Of a DNA stretch of 64,000 nt, positions 19,583-27,761 are shown one piece after another (position 1 is the stretch's first letter; every line of letters begins with the position of its first letter). The translations under genes and the position numbers were made by a program. The DNA is from Gluconobacter albidus (lineage in GTDB: Bacteria > Pseudomonadota > Alphaproteobacteria > Acetobacterales > Acetobacteraceae). The stretch is taken from contig NZ_BEWL01000008.1 of NCBI RefSeq assembly GCF_002723915.1, positions 62,001 through 126,000 of the forward strand. Direction: 5' to 3'. The notes below the pieces were generated by a model. That model made no database searches and had not been told where the DNA came from. It was given only the letters and a program-made list of their open reading frames with translations.

Positions 19583-20473
19583 TCAGTGCAGGGATTTCTG
19601 CCGTCCGGTCAGCACATTCCCCGCCGAGGCAGCAGCAATGCACAGTACGCCCATCCAGCGCATTGCGGACAGGGCCTCATGCAGAAACACGAATCCTGAC
19701 AGAGCGCCCAGCATCGGCTCCATGCTCAGCAGGATCCCCAGATCGCGCGGGCTCAGGGTCCGCATCGCCATCATGTCCAGAATATACGGCACCGCCGAAG
19801 AGAGGACCGCCACGCTCAGCGCCGCCCCGCCCTGCCAGGGGTGGGTCAGGACCGTCGGGATCGTCGGGATCAGGCAGGGCAGAAGCAGGATGGCCGCCGT
19901 GCTCATGCCCAGTGTCGTGGCGACGGGTGCGGGGAACATTTTCCCCATCCGCGTGCCGGTCAGGATATAGACCACCCAGCCGCACCCGCTCAGAAGGGCC
20001 GCCGCCACGCCGAACAGGTTGAGCGACGCCAGACCTGCTGTCGGTCCTTCGGGGCGCAGCAGCAGGAACAGCCCCGCAACCACAAGCCCAGCCCAGCACA
20101 GATCCAGCCAGCGGCGGGAGCCGACCAGCGCCAGCGTCAGGGGGCCGGTGAACTCAAGAGCAACGACGACACCCAGAGGCAGCCGGACCAGCGCCACGTA
20201 AAAGCAGAAATTCATGATCGCAACGGCGGCCCCGTAAGGCAGCAGGAGCTTCAGCCGTTCGACCGTCAGCGTACCGCGTGTCGGGCGCCAGATGCACAGC
20301 AGGATCACAGCTGCCAGACAGACGCGCAGCCCCACCATGCCGGTCGGACCGAACAGCGGGAACAGTCCTTTCGCCAGCGTTGCGCCGATCTGAAAGGAGG
20401 AAATTCCCCCGATCAGACATCCGACGGCCTTGAGCTGGCTATGAGACTCCGTGGAGCTGGCCGGTGACGACAC
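19583..20473 (-). CDS. EamA/DMT family transporter (RhtA-like exporter)
   Basis: A 296-residue, ten-helix inner-membrane protein made of two EamA repeats. The wording (TGMVGLRVCLAAVILL, YVALVRLPLGVVVALEFTGPL, LDMMAMRTLSPRDLGILLSMEPMLGALSGFVFLHE) is closest to the RhtA threonine/homoserine exporter branch. Probable role is proton-driven amino acid or metabolite export. The start is GTG at 20473, two bases after the parE stop, so it is likely translated with parE as a co-transcribed passenger. Confidence 0.8.
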   Translation of the reverse strand: MSSPASSTESHSQLKAVGCLIGGISSFQIGATLAKGLFPLFGPTGMVGLRVCLAAVILLCIWRPTRGTLTVERLKLLLPYGAAVAIMNFCFYVALVRLPLGVVVALEFTGPLTLALVGSRRWLDLCWAGLVVAGLFLLLRPEGPTAGLASLNLFGVAAALLSGCGWVVYILTGTRMGKMFPAPVATTLGMSTAAILLLPCLIPTIPTVLTHPWQGGAALSVAVLSSAVPYILDMMAMRTLSPRDLGILLSMEPMLGALSGFVFLHEALSAMRWMGVLCIAAASAGNVLTGRQKSLH

Positions 20474-20475
20474 GC

Positions 20476-22491
20476 TCAGACGTCAAGCTCGTCAACGGAG
20501 CGGGCGTGTTCCTGAATGAAGCGGAACCGCAGCTCCGGCTTGCGGCCCATCAGGCTTTCCACACGCTCGCTGGTCGTCAGACGGTCCTCGGGCGGCGTGA
20601 TGACGCGCAGAAGCGTCCGCCGGGCCGGGTCCATGGTCGTTTCCTTGAGATCCTTCACCGGCATCTCGCCCAGACCCTTGAACCGGGAGACCTCGACCTT
20701 CGCATTGGCCTTGAAATCGGTCTTGATCCGCCGCAGCCGGTCCTGATCGTTCATGGCATAGACCGTCTTTGGTCCATGCGTGATGCGATAGAGCGGAGGC
20801 TGGGCCAGATGCAGATGCCCCTGACGGATCAGTTCGGGCATTTCGCGATAGAAGAACGTCATCAGAAGCGACGCGATATGCGCCCCGTCCACGTCGGCAT
20901 CCGTCATGATGATGACACGACCATAGCGCAGGCGGCTGATATCGAACGACGCCCCGATGCCGCAGCCCAGAGCTTCCGTCAGATCCCGAAGTTCCTGATT
21001 GGCCCGCAGCTTGTCGGTCGTGGCGGAGGCCACGTTGAGGATCTTGCCCCGCAGCGGCAGCACGGCCTGCGTCTCGCGGTCGCGCGCCTGACGGGCGGAC
21101 CCGCCAGCCGATTCGCCTTCCACGAGAAAGAGCTCCGTCTCCGCCGCATTTTCACGCGTGCAGTCCGTCAGCTTGCCCGGCAGACGCAGCTTGCGCGTGG
21201 CGCTCTTGCGGGCCGTATCCTTGACCTCGCGGCGGCGCAGGCGCTCTTCCGCACGCTCCACCATGAAGGCCAGCAGGCTGTCTGCCTGTTGCGGATTACC
21301 GCCGAGCCAGTGGTCCACGCGGTCGCGCAGCGCCCCCTCGACCAGCCGTGAGGCCTCCTGCGAGGTCAGTTTGTCCTTGGTCTGACCCTGGAACTGCGGG
21401 TCGCGCACGAAGACCGAGAGCTTGGCGGCTACGGATCCCAGCACGTCCTCGGCCGAAATCGCAGCAGCCCGCTTGACCTTCCGCTGATCGCCCCAGGCCC
21501 GCAGCCCCTTCACCAGAGCCGCGCGGAACCCGGCTTCATGCGTGCCGCCCTGAGGCGTGGGAATCGTGTTGCAGAACGAGGACAGCGTCGCCGTTCCGCT
21601 CTCGAGGAAAGCCACAGCCCATTCCACGCGCCCACCCGTGCGGCCGTCGGCGGCAACCGGAAGGTCCACGTCTCCTGCCCAGAGCGGTGTCAGCAGATCC
21701 GGATCCGGCCCGAGTTCCGCGGAAAGGGCATCTTCCAGTCCGTTGGGGAATTGGATGGTGGCCTCGACTGGTGTCTCGTCGCCCGCCTTGATGAGGGAGG
21801 GTTCGCATTTCCACTGGATCGTCACCCCCCGGAACAGGGCAGCCTTGGAGCAGCACATCCGGTAGAGCCGGGCCGGGGAGAAATGATGGTTGCCGAAGAT
21901 TTCCGGATCGGGCGTGAACCGCACCGTCGTGCCGCGCCGGTTAGGCGCGTTGCCGACTTCCGCCAGTGGGGCCAGCGAGACACCGCGCATGAAGTCCTGC
22001 CGGTACAGCGTCCTGTCCCGCGCGACCTCGACTTCCAGCTTCTCGGATAGCGCATTGACCACTGAACTGCCTACGCCATGCAGGCCGCCGGAGGTGTCAT
22101 AGGCCTTGCCCGAGAATTTTCCGCCCGCATGCAGCGTGGTGAAAATCACCTCAAGTGCGGATTTTTCTGGAAATTTCGGATGAGGGTCGGTCGGGATGCC
22201 ACGGCCGTTGTCGCGCACCATGAGCGTGCGCGGGCCTTCCAGCCGCACGTCGATGGTGGTGGCATGACCCGCCACCGCTTCGTCCATCGCATTGTCGAGA
22301 ATTTCGGAGGCGAGGTGATGATACGCGGTATCATCCGTCCCGCCGATATACATGCCCGGCCGGCGCCGGACAGGCTCAAGCCCCTCCAGCACCTCGATGT
22401 CGTGGGCACCATATTCCGTATCGACCGGCCCCTTGCGGGACGTTCCGGTCTTGGGTTTGCCTGTCTTGCCTGACTCGAACAGATCGCTCAT
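20476..22491 (-). CDS. parE: DNA topoisomerase IV subunit B
   Basis: A 671-residue type IIA topoisomerase ATPase subunit. It has the GHKL Bergerat fold (EILDNAMDEA, NGRGIP, GLHGVGSSVVNALS) and the TOPRIM domain (LVEGESAGGSARQARD, DADVDGAHI), ending near RFIQEHARSVDELDV. It lacks the long insertion of gammaproteobacterial GyrB, and its LEPVRRRPGMYIGGTDD and AVLPLRGKILNV wording fit ParE. With ParC it decatenates replicated chromosomes. parC is not in the window. Confidence 0.92.
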   Translation of the reverse strand: MSDLFESGKTGKPKTGTSRKGPVDTEYGAHDIEVLEGLEPVRRRPGMYIGGTDDTAYHHLASEILDNAMDEAVAGHATTIDVRLEGPRTLMVRDNGRGIPTDPHPKFPEKSALEVIFTTLHAGGKFSGKAYDTSGGLHGVGSSVVNALSEKLEVEVARDRTLYRQDFMRGVSLAPLAEVGNAPNRRGTTVRFTPDPEIFGNHHFSPARLYRMCCSKAALFRGVTIQWKCEPSLIKAGDETPVEATIQFPNGLEDALSAELGPDPDLLTPLWAGDVDLPVAADGRTGGRVEWAVAFLESGTATLSSFCNTIPTPQGGTHEAGFRAALVKGLRAWGDQRKVKRAAAISAEDVLGSVAAKLSVFVRDPQFQGQTKDKLTSQEASRLVEGALRDRVDHWLGGNPQQADSLLAFMVERAEERLRRREVKDTARKSATRKLRLPGKLTDCTRENAAETELFLVEGESAGGSARQARDRETQAVLPLRGKILNVASATTDKLRANQELRDLTEALGCGIGASFDISRLRYGRVIIMTDADVDGAHIASLLMTFFYREMPELIRQGHLHLAQPPLYRITHGPKTVYAMNDQDRLRRIKTDFKANAKVEVSRFKGLGEMPVKDLKETTMDPARRTLLRVITPPEDRLTTSERVESLMGRKPELRFRFIQEHARSVDELDV

Positions 22492-22571
22492 GTCTGCGTT
22501 GTCGCCGCCCCGCTACGGAACGTCAAGCAAACGCTTCGGGGCAGGGCGACCGTTGGCTTCAGAACAGGCTC

Positions 22572-23132
22572 TCAGGCGCGGTTCGTACGGCGTGTTGCGG
22601 TATTTTTCGTTACGCCCTTGCGGGAATGGCGATCCACTGTCGCCGGGGCTTCACAGCTCTCATAGGAGGCAGGCTGGGCCACATCCTTGGCTTCGGCGTA
22701 ATGGGCCAGGTCGGCAGAGCTTTCGAGAGCATTGATCTCGTCGAACATCGCCTCGCGCTGCTGACAGAACACCGTGCCGGATTTCAGTCCGCCGAGCGAC
22801 TGGATGTCGGCAAGCTGCGTGATGTAGTCGTCATGCTCGACCTGCGCGCGACGGCCATAGGTCGTGCGGAAATAGCTGTTCAGGCGCTCGTCCGCATTCA
22901 GCAGGGCAGGACGGAACTTGTTGACGAAGGCATTGTAGCGATCCTGCGCCTTGCACGACAGCGCCGTCACCATCAGTTCGGACTTCAGGCCGGCCACATC
23001 GAAAGCCTCATGGGCAGGCGAGTTGCCGCAGTCCGCAGCGCGGGCGGACAGGGGATGAACGGCAGCAAGCGTAGCGCAGGAAAGCCCGGCAGCAAGCAGG
23101 CCCTTGACGGAACGACGGAAGATCGACGGCAT
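22572..23132 (-). CDS. Unrecognised secreted protein
   Basis: About 186 residues from ATG 23132, with GGAG eight bases upstream. A signal peptide (basic MPSIFRRSVK, then a hydrophobic core) ends near ARAADC. The mature part is mostly helical with four or five Cys residues (ADCG, LSCKAQ, VFCQQ, ESCEA), consistent with periplasmic disulfides, and a basic tail (RKGVTKNTATRRTNR). I do not recognise a family. It is divergent from the 23.4 kb lipoprotein across a 312-bp spacer. Confidence 0.6.
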   Translation of the reverse strand: MPSIFRRSVKGLLAAGLSCATLAAVHPLSARAADCGNSPAHEAFDVAGLKSELMVTALSCKAQDRYNAFVNKFRPALLNADERLNSYFRTTYGRRAQVEHDDYITQLADIQSLGGLKSGTVFCQQREAMFDEINALESSADLAHYAEAKDVAQPASYESCEAPATVDRHSRKGVTKNTATRRTNRA

Positions 23133-23444
23133 TGACAGACTCCACAAGACCGGATCGACCGGCCACAACCACTGGAACAGACTACCTGCGGTCGACCCCC
23201 GGCGAAAGCTGATTCTGCGTCTGAGGAACGTGCGGCAAGCCCTTCATCCGAAACATGATTTCATGGCAGAAAAGGGGCGCCATGCCTCTTGGCGCCAATT
23301 TATCGGCCCTGTGGCACAAAATACCGTCAAAAAGGCCGGAGCATCAGGATGCAGCCTTTCGCGCCGTGCCGTCCTGCTCTACATGCGAACGTCTGTCTGC
23401 TGCGGAAACGCGGCCTGTCCTGTCACGATGCGTTGGAGTTGACC
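23133..23444 (+). other. 312-bp divergent intergenic region
   Basis: This spacer lies between the starts of two divergent envelope-protein genes and should hold both promoters. A small hairpin with GGCGCC arms lies at 23276-23296. An open reading frame can be drawn from 23289 into the lipoprotein gene, but its extension has no ribosome binding site and would bury the lipoprotein signal, so I regard the spacer as non-coding. I cannot assign -35 and -10 boxes with confidence. Confidence 0.5.
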
Positions 23445-23990
23445 GTGCGTCTGCGAGGTTCTGCCATTACCCTGGGTTCGGCACTTGCCGTGTCCCTGCT
23501 TCTCTCCGGCTGTGCCCAGCAGCCGATCGTTCAGCGTTCCGTGGCTCCGAATCCTTTCGGTTACCAGCGGGCATCCGCCGTCTGCCACGTCTCCGCCGTC
23601 AAGAAGGCTGCCGATGGCACGATGAGCGTGGACATGACGGTCCGCAGCGATGACGGACTGTGCTCCATCGCCATCCAGAAGCCGATGGGAGGCAATTATG
23701 CGTCCTTCGGCGTCAATCCCCCGCCGACACATGGCAAGGCTTTCCTCTACAATTATGACGGCAAGACCTATGTGGACTACACGCCCGCCACGGCTTATGC
23801 CGGAACGGATTCGTTCACGGCCGAGCTGATCCCCGGTGGCGGTCAAAAGCGCGAGCATCTGACGATCCACGCCACGGTCGATGCAACCGGTGTGGTTGTC
23901 GCAAAGCCGCCCGCAGTCGTTGCCCCTACACCGACCAAGGCACCAGCCAAGAAGGCTTCCGTTCGTCACACGACGCGCCGCAAGAAATAA
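23445..23990 (+). CDS. Lipoprotein with Ig-like domain, function unknown
   Basis: About 181 residues from GTG 23445 with GGAG seven bases upstream. The lipobox is LSGC (followed by AQQP). The central region ends in DYTPATAYAGTDSFTAEL, a wording common to bacterial Ig/cadherin-like repeats (TPxxGFxGTDSFTY pattern). The C-terminus is Pro/Lys-rich and very basic (PTKAPAKKASVRHTTRRKK), which could touch peptidoglycan or LPS phosphate. No catalytic motif is visible. Followed by a good terminator. Confidence 0.6.
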   Translation: MRLRGSAITLGSALAVSLLLSGCAQQPIVQRSVAPNPFGYQRASAVCHVSAVKKAADGTMSVDMTVRSDDGLCSIAIQKPMGGNYASFGVNPPPTHGKAFLYNYDGKTYVDYTPATAYAGTDSFTAELIPGGGQKREHLTIHATVDATGVVVAKPPAVVAPTPTKAPAKKASVRHTTRRKK

Positions 23991-24018
23991 GAGATCCATT
24001 TCTGGATGGACCGGAACA

Positions 24019-24047
24019 GGGCGGGGAGAATTCTCTCCGCCCTTTTT
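24019..24047 (+). terminator. Terminator of the 23.4 kb lipoprotein gene
   Basis: GGGCGGGGAGAA pairs with TTCTCTCCGCCC (one G-U) and is followed by five T residues, 28 bases after the stop codon. Confidence 0.85.
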
Positions 24048-24063
24048 CATGCCTGACAGACAC

Positions 24064-24099
24064 AAAAAAAACCGGCGGCTCCACAGGAAGCCGCCGGTT
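24064..24099 (-). terminator. Terminator of the OmpA-domain gene
   Basis: Read on the minus strand, a perfect stem ACCGGCGGCT/AGCCGCCGGT with a short loop is followed by a run of eight T residues, 30 bases after the ompA-like stop codon. Confidence 0.88.
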
Positions 24100-24128
24100 G
24101 ACTGGCAAGCAGGACCTGTTCGCAGGTC

Positions 24129-25295
24129 TTACTTGAAGTCGATTTCCACGCGCCGGTTCTGCGGCTCGCGCGTATTGGCGGCCGTGACCACCAGCGGATG
24201 ATTCTCGCCAAAACCCTGTGTCGTGATCATGCCCGCAGCCACGCCGTCTCGTACCAGCTCTTCCTTGACGGCGCTGGCACGACGCTGGGACAGCGCCATG
24301 TTGTAGGCTTCGCCCCGATGTCCCGGATGGGCCGCCGAACTGTCGGTATAGCCACTGACTTCGATATGGGTGACCTGAACGGACGTGGAATTGCGCGCGG
24401 CGGCTGCAACCACAGCCTTCGCCCGTGTGCTCAGCGTGGCCGAATCCCAGTCGAAGAACACCAGATAGGTGCGGGTGGGAGCCGGTCCCGGAATCGGCAT
24501 TGGGGCTTCAACAGGCTTCGGCGGCGGCGGAGCCGGATTGAACTCGTAACGCAGACCCAGCATCAGCGAATGGTTGAAGTCTGTTCTTGTGTCGCGGTTG
24601 CCGCTGGACACGCCGAATTCCTTCGTCTTGTCCCAGCCCCCATAAATCCCGGTCGCCGTGGCATGGTGCCCGTTCGGCCCCATCAGCGTGTAAAAGCGGT
24701 ATTCCGCTGTGGCCGACAGACCCACGACCCAGGGAACGGGGAAGGACAGGCCGAAAATGCCCTGATAGGCAAAGTTTCCGGCCGTGCCGCCCACATGCTG
24801 GTCGAAGGCGCCGTTCGGAGCATGAACATAGGTGTTCATCGCCTGCCAGCCATAGCCGATACCAGCGCCGAAATACGGGAAGACCCAGGATTTGCCGATA
24901 TCCATGTCGAACAGCGCATTGGCCATGACGCCATAGCCCTGCTGACGCCCGCCGACAGAAGACGGGAAGGTGCTGGAGCGGAACTGCTGCAGACGGTTGT
25001 TGCGGTAGTTGCCCTCGACCTCGACACGGAATCCGTTCCCGAGGCCGTATCCCAGACTGCCGATTCCGGTCACGCCGGCCTGATAGTGGTCACGTCCACT
25101 CGGAAAGACAGGTGACAGGCGGGCCGTCTGGTCCTGGTTGAAGCTCGCACCGCCCTCACCTGCAACATACAGCCCTTTGACGGGCTGTGCGGTTGCGGCT
25201 TCCATGACAAGCCCGGTGACAAGCATCGAAACGCCTGCAGTGAACCCGGCACGGGTCAGCCAGGTCCTGACAACGGATCGGTGCGTCATGTCCAT
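24129..25295 (-). CDS. OmpA family outer-membrane protein
   Basis: About 388 residues (ATG 25295, or 25289 two codons later; GGAG upstream). A signal peptide ends near ATAQP. Residues about 35-250 form an eight-strand OmpA-like beta-barrel (GLYVAGEGGASFNQD, VFPYFGAGIGYGW, LGLRYEF). A Pro-rich hinge (APPPPKPVEAPMPIPGPAP) leads to the C-terminal OmpA peptidoglycan-binding domain: FFDWDSATLS, HIEVSGYTDSS, SQRRASAVKEELV, GFGENHPLV, NRRVEI. It tethers the outer membrane to peptidoglycan. Monocistronic with its own terminator. Confidence 0.9.
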   Translation of the reverse strand: MDMTHRSVVRTWLTRAGFTAGVSMLVTGLVMEAATAQPVKGLYVAGEGGASFNQDQTARLSPVFPSGRDHYQAGVTGIGSLGYGLGNGFRVEVEGNYRNNRLQQFRSSTFPSSVGGRQQGYGVMANALFDMDIGKSWVFPYFGAGIGYGWQAMNTYVHAPNGAFDQHVGGTAGNFAYQGIFGLSFPVPWVVGLSATAEYRFYTLMGPNGHHATATGIYGGWDKTKEFGVSSGNRDTRTDFNHSLMLGLRYEFNPAPPPPKPVEAPMPIPGPAPTRTYLVFFDWDSATLSTRAKAVVAAAARNSTSVQVTHIEVSGYTDSSAAHPGHRGEAYNMALSQRRASAVKEELVRDGVAAGMITTQGFGENHPLVVTAANTREPQNRRVEIDFK

Positions 25296-25444
25296 TTTTC
25301 TCCAACCAGCCAAATCTGCCAACCTTACCGTGTGTGTTCTTGCCGAAAGCTCGGACGATGGCAACGCATCACACGGCACAATGCCGCATCATGCAGTTTT
25401 CTTTATGGCAGGTTCGCCATGTGCTGTGTCTTCACTCCCACAGT

Positions 25445-25786
25445 TTACGCCTCTTCGTCCAGATCGAGCCTGCGCGATCCGAGGGTCCGCTCGATGGGCT
25501 GGGAGACGTCGCGCATCTCAAGCTCGATGATCCACAGATCAGGATCATACTGTTTCTGCCGCTCCAGATAGGCGTCCACGCTGGCGGCATCAGTGGCATC
25601 CACGCGGGTCCAGCCCGATCCGTCCTCCCGCAGCACGCCGGTCCCGCCCGAACGGTCCGTCAGGACGATCAGGACCGCACCGGCATCCTCGTCTCCCTTT
25701 TTCAGAACCATGGCAGAGGTTCCATCCGAGGAAATACGGCGCAGGACAGCTCGTATCCAAAGCCCTGTTTTCAATCGTGCGCCCAT
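25445..25786 (-). CDS. DUF1491 family protein
   Basis: About 113 residues starting MGARLKTGLWIRAVLRR, then SAMVLKKGDEDAGAVLI, R..GWTRVDATDAASVDAYLERQKQYDPDLWIIELE. This matches the small alphaproteobacterial DUF1491 family, whose function is unknown. A longer frame to 25963 would run into the S41 protease gene, so I use ATG 25786. It follows that gene by 25 bases and is probably the last cistron of the gltX-to-protease run. Confidence 0.75.
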   Translation of the reverse strand: MGARLKTGLWIRAVLRRISSDGTSAMVLKKGDEDAGAVLIVLTDRSGGTGVLREDGSGWTRVDATDAASVDAYLERQKQYDPDLWIIELEMRDVSQPIERTLGSRRLDLDEEA

Positions 25787-25811
25787 GACCGTTTCCGTTC
25801 GTCCTGCAAGG

Positions 25812-27584
25812 TTAGTGGAGGGGCGCGCTGTTCTCGTCGGGAACAGACTCCAGAGCCGCCTTGTAAGCGGCAGGGGAAGACAGCAGCGCCTTTGCTGCGT
25901 CCATATCGGCGTCCGAGCCGATGGCGGCCGGACAGTGCTTGCGGATCTCGAGGATTTTCGCAACCGGAACCGGATAGCGGGCGCCCCGTGCCATCTGTAC
26001 GGCCTCGCCCTGAAGGCTGTTTCCCGCTTTCAGGGCGGAAAGCTGCGCCTGAAGCGCCTCCGCCCCAAGGGACGTGCAGATCTGCGGCATCACGCCCAGC
26101 CCCTGGATTGGCCAGCCCAGCGGAGCCTGGTTGCGACTCCACGTCACGAACAGTTCGCCGCCATTCGGCATCTGGCCGATCACCTGCACGAGCCCCTTGC
26201 CCAGCGTCTCGCTCCCGATCACGACGGCGCGCCGGTGATCCGCCAGTGCGGAAGCGAGAATCTCGGCCGCGCTGGCCGTCCGTCCGTCCACGAGGACGAC
26301 CACGGGGGTTCCGTTGGTCATGTCCCCGCCCTGAACGGCCCAGATATGGTTGGCCAGAGGATTCCGGCCCTGCGTGGTTACGGCGACGCCATGATCCAGC
26401 AGGAGGGCCGCAGTGGTCACGGCCTGTTGCAGGACGCCACCGCGATCGCCGCGCAGATCGAGAATGATGCCCGCAGCCTTGCCTTTCCCCGGCGCTGGAG
26501 TGGGAGCGTCCGGGGTCGGTTCGTCCACGACCTGGTCGATATACTGGCTGATTTCCTCGGCCGTCTGGGTCGAGAAGGACGAGACGCGCAGAACGGTGAA
26601 GGGGCCCTCGGTAGATGCAAACACGGTTTCCGGTGGAACCTGCACCCGTTGCAGCCTGTAGGCCGTGGGACGGTGTCCCTTCGCCGCGATCCCCAGCGTG
26701 ACGGAGCTGTGCTCGTCTCCCTCCAGCCAGTCCTGAACGGTTGCGGCATCCTGACCATGCGTGGAGCGTCCATTGACGGAGACCAGATGCTCGCCCGTAT
26801 CAACACCCGCTTCCCAGGCCGGACCGTTGGCGTTGACGGCCGTAATCACGATGGTTCGTCCGCTCTGTCCGAGGCTCAGCCCTACCGTCCCCGTGCTGCC
26901 CGTGCGCCGTGTCCGGTCCGACGTCGCGGGGGAGGGGCCAAGATAGCGGGAATAGGGGTCGAGATGATTGAACAGCTCGTCAAAGAACCCCTGCAACAGC
27001 GCATCTGACCCCGCGTCCCGCAATGTGGAGGAATGCTGCCAGGCCGCCTGCATCGCTGCGGTAACCAGATCCGCCCAGGCGGAGTGACTGCCCGCAGCAG
27101 GCAGGGCCCGGCTGAAGAGCACTGTCTGCCCCTGAAGAACGCTCAGTGTCGCAGGGAGGGGCGCATCGACGGGTTTGTCAGCTGCGGTGGCCGTTCCGGG
27201 GGCATGGACGACCGCAGGTGCCGCGGTCGTGGGCTGTGTGACCGTGACGGACAGGGTCGGGTCGATGGCGGTCAGACCATCCAGCCCCCAGACGCAGAAA
27301 TCCCGCGCGGAATGGGCTTCCAGCGTTCGCGGCTCCAGAAAACCGAGAGCTGCGATCAGAACGTCCCGCGTGATGGATGCCGAAAAAACGGGAGGTACTG
27401 GCGCAGCAGGAGGCACGGCCGTTGACGTGGCGGGAGCAGGGGTGGCTTCGACAGGACGGGCGGCATCCGGTCCGGCCCCGGTCGGTGCCTGAGCTTCCGC
27501 CCGACGGCTGTGGAGGGCAAGGACGAAGATGCAGAACGCCAGACACAGCGCCACACGACATGCCGCCTTGCGGCTGCGCGGCAT
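25812..27584 (-). CDS. S41 family C-terminal processing peptidase
   Basis: About 590 residues from ATG 27584. A hydrophobic signal segment ends near RRAEAQ, and a Pro/Ala-rich linker follows. A PDZ domain lies at about 245-340 (GTVGLSLGQSGRTIVITAV, GPAWEAGVDTGEHLVSVNG). The S41 core contains AAGIILDLRGDRGG, then Ser438 in DGRTASAAE and Lys463 in LGKGLVQ. The 25-residue spacing of the Ser-Lys dyad equals that of E. coli Prc. It is a periplasmic protease trimming or degrading proteins by their C-termini. Compared with classic CtpA it has a long N-terminal extension with an unusual DFCVWGLDGL motif. Confidence 0.85.
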   Translation of the reverse strand: MPRSRKAACRVALCLAFCIFVLALHSRRAEAQAPTGAGPDAARPVEATPAPATSTAVPPAAPVPPVFSASITRDVLIAALGFLEPRTLEAHSARDFCVWGLDGLTAIDPTLSVTVTQPTTAAPAVVHAPGTATAADKPVDAPLPATLSVLQGQTVLFSRALPAAGSHSAWADLVTAAMQAAWQHSSTLRDAGSDALLQGFFDELFNHLDPYSRYLGPSPATSDRTRRTGSTGTVGLSLGQSGRTIVITAVNANGPAWEAGVDTGEHLVSVNGRSTHGQDAATVQDWLEGDEHSSVTLGIAAKGHRPTAYRLQRVQVPPETVFASTEGPFTVLRVSSFSTQTAEEISQYIDQVVDEPTPDAPTPAPGKGKAAGIILDLRGDRGGVLQQAVTTAALLLDHGVAVTTQGRNPLANHIWAVQGGDMTNGTPVVVLVDGRTASAAEILASALADHRRAVVIGSETLGKGLVQVIGQMPNGGELFVTWSRNQAPLGWPIQGLGVMPQICTSLGAEALQAQLSALKAGNSLQGEAVQMARGARYPVPVAKILEIRKHCPAAIGSDADMDAAKALLSSPAAYKAALESVPDENSAPLH

Positions 27585-27702
27585 GAAAAAGGTCACAGGG
27601 CGGGCGGCATGACGCAAGACGGGGTCCTTGGAGACGGGACGGCAAAAGAAGGCTGCTCCCGTAACGCGACCACGCCACAAACTTCAGCCACGGTAAAGAC
27701 TT

Positions 27703-27758
27703 GCCAGATCAAATCTGGGGTCGGCAGTGCCATCTGGCAACACTGCCGACCCGATCTG
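27703..27758 (-). terminator. Large hairpin after topA (possible terminator)
   Basis: GGGTCGGCAGTG and CACTGCCGACCC form a perfect 12-bp stem around an 11-base loop; outer CAGATC/GATCTG segments can extend it. It begins about four bases beyond the topA stop. No T-tract follows on the minus strand, so it may be a partial terminator or an mRNA 3'-end stabiliser between topA and the protease gene. Confidence 0.55.
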
Positions 27759-27761
27759 TTT

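Noticed and set aside
20476-22491. parE as gyrB
   Set aside because: Length and wording fit ParE and it lacks the GyrB-type insertion; some ambiguity would remain without the genome's other subunit.
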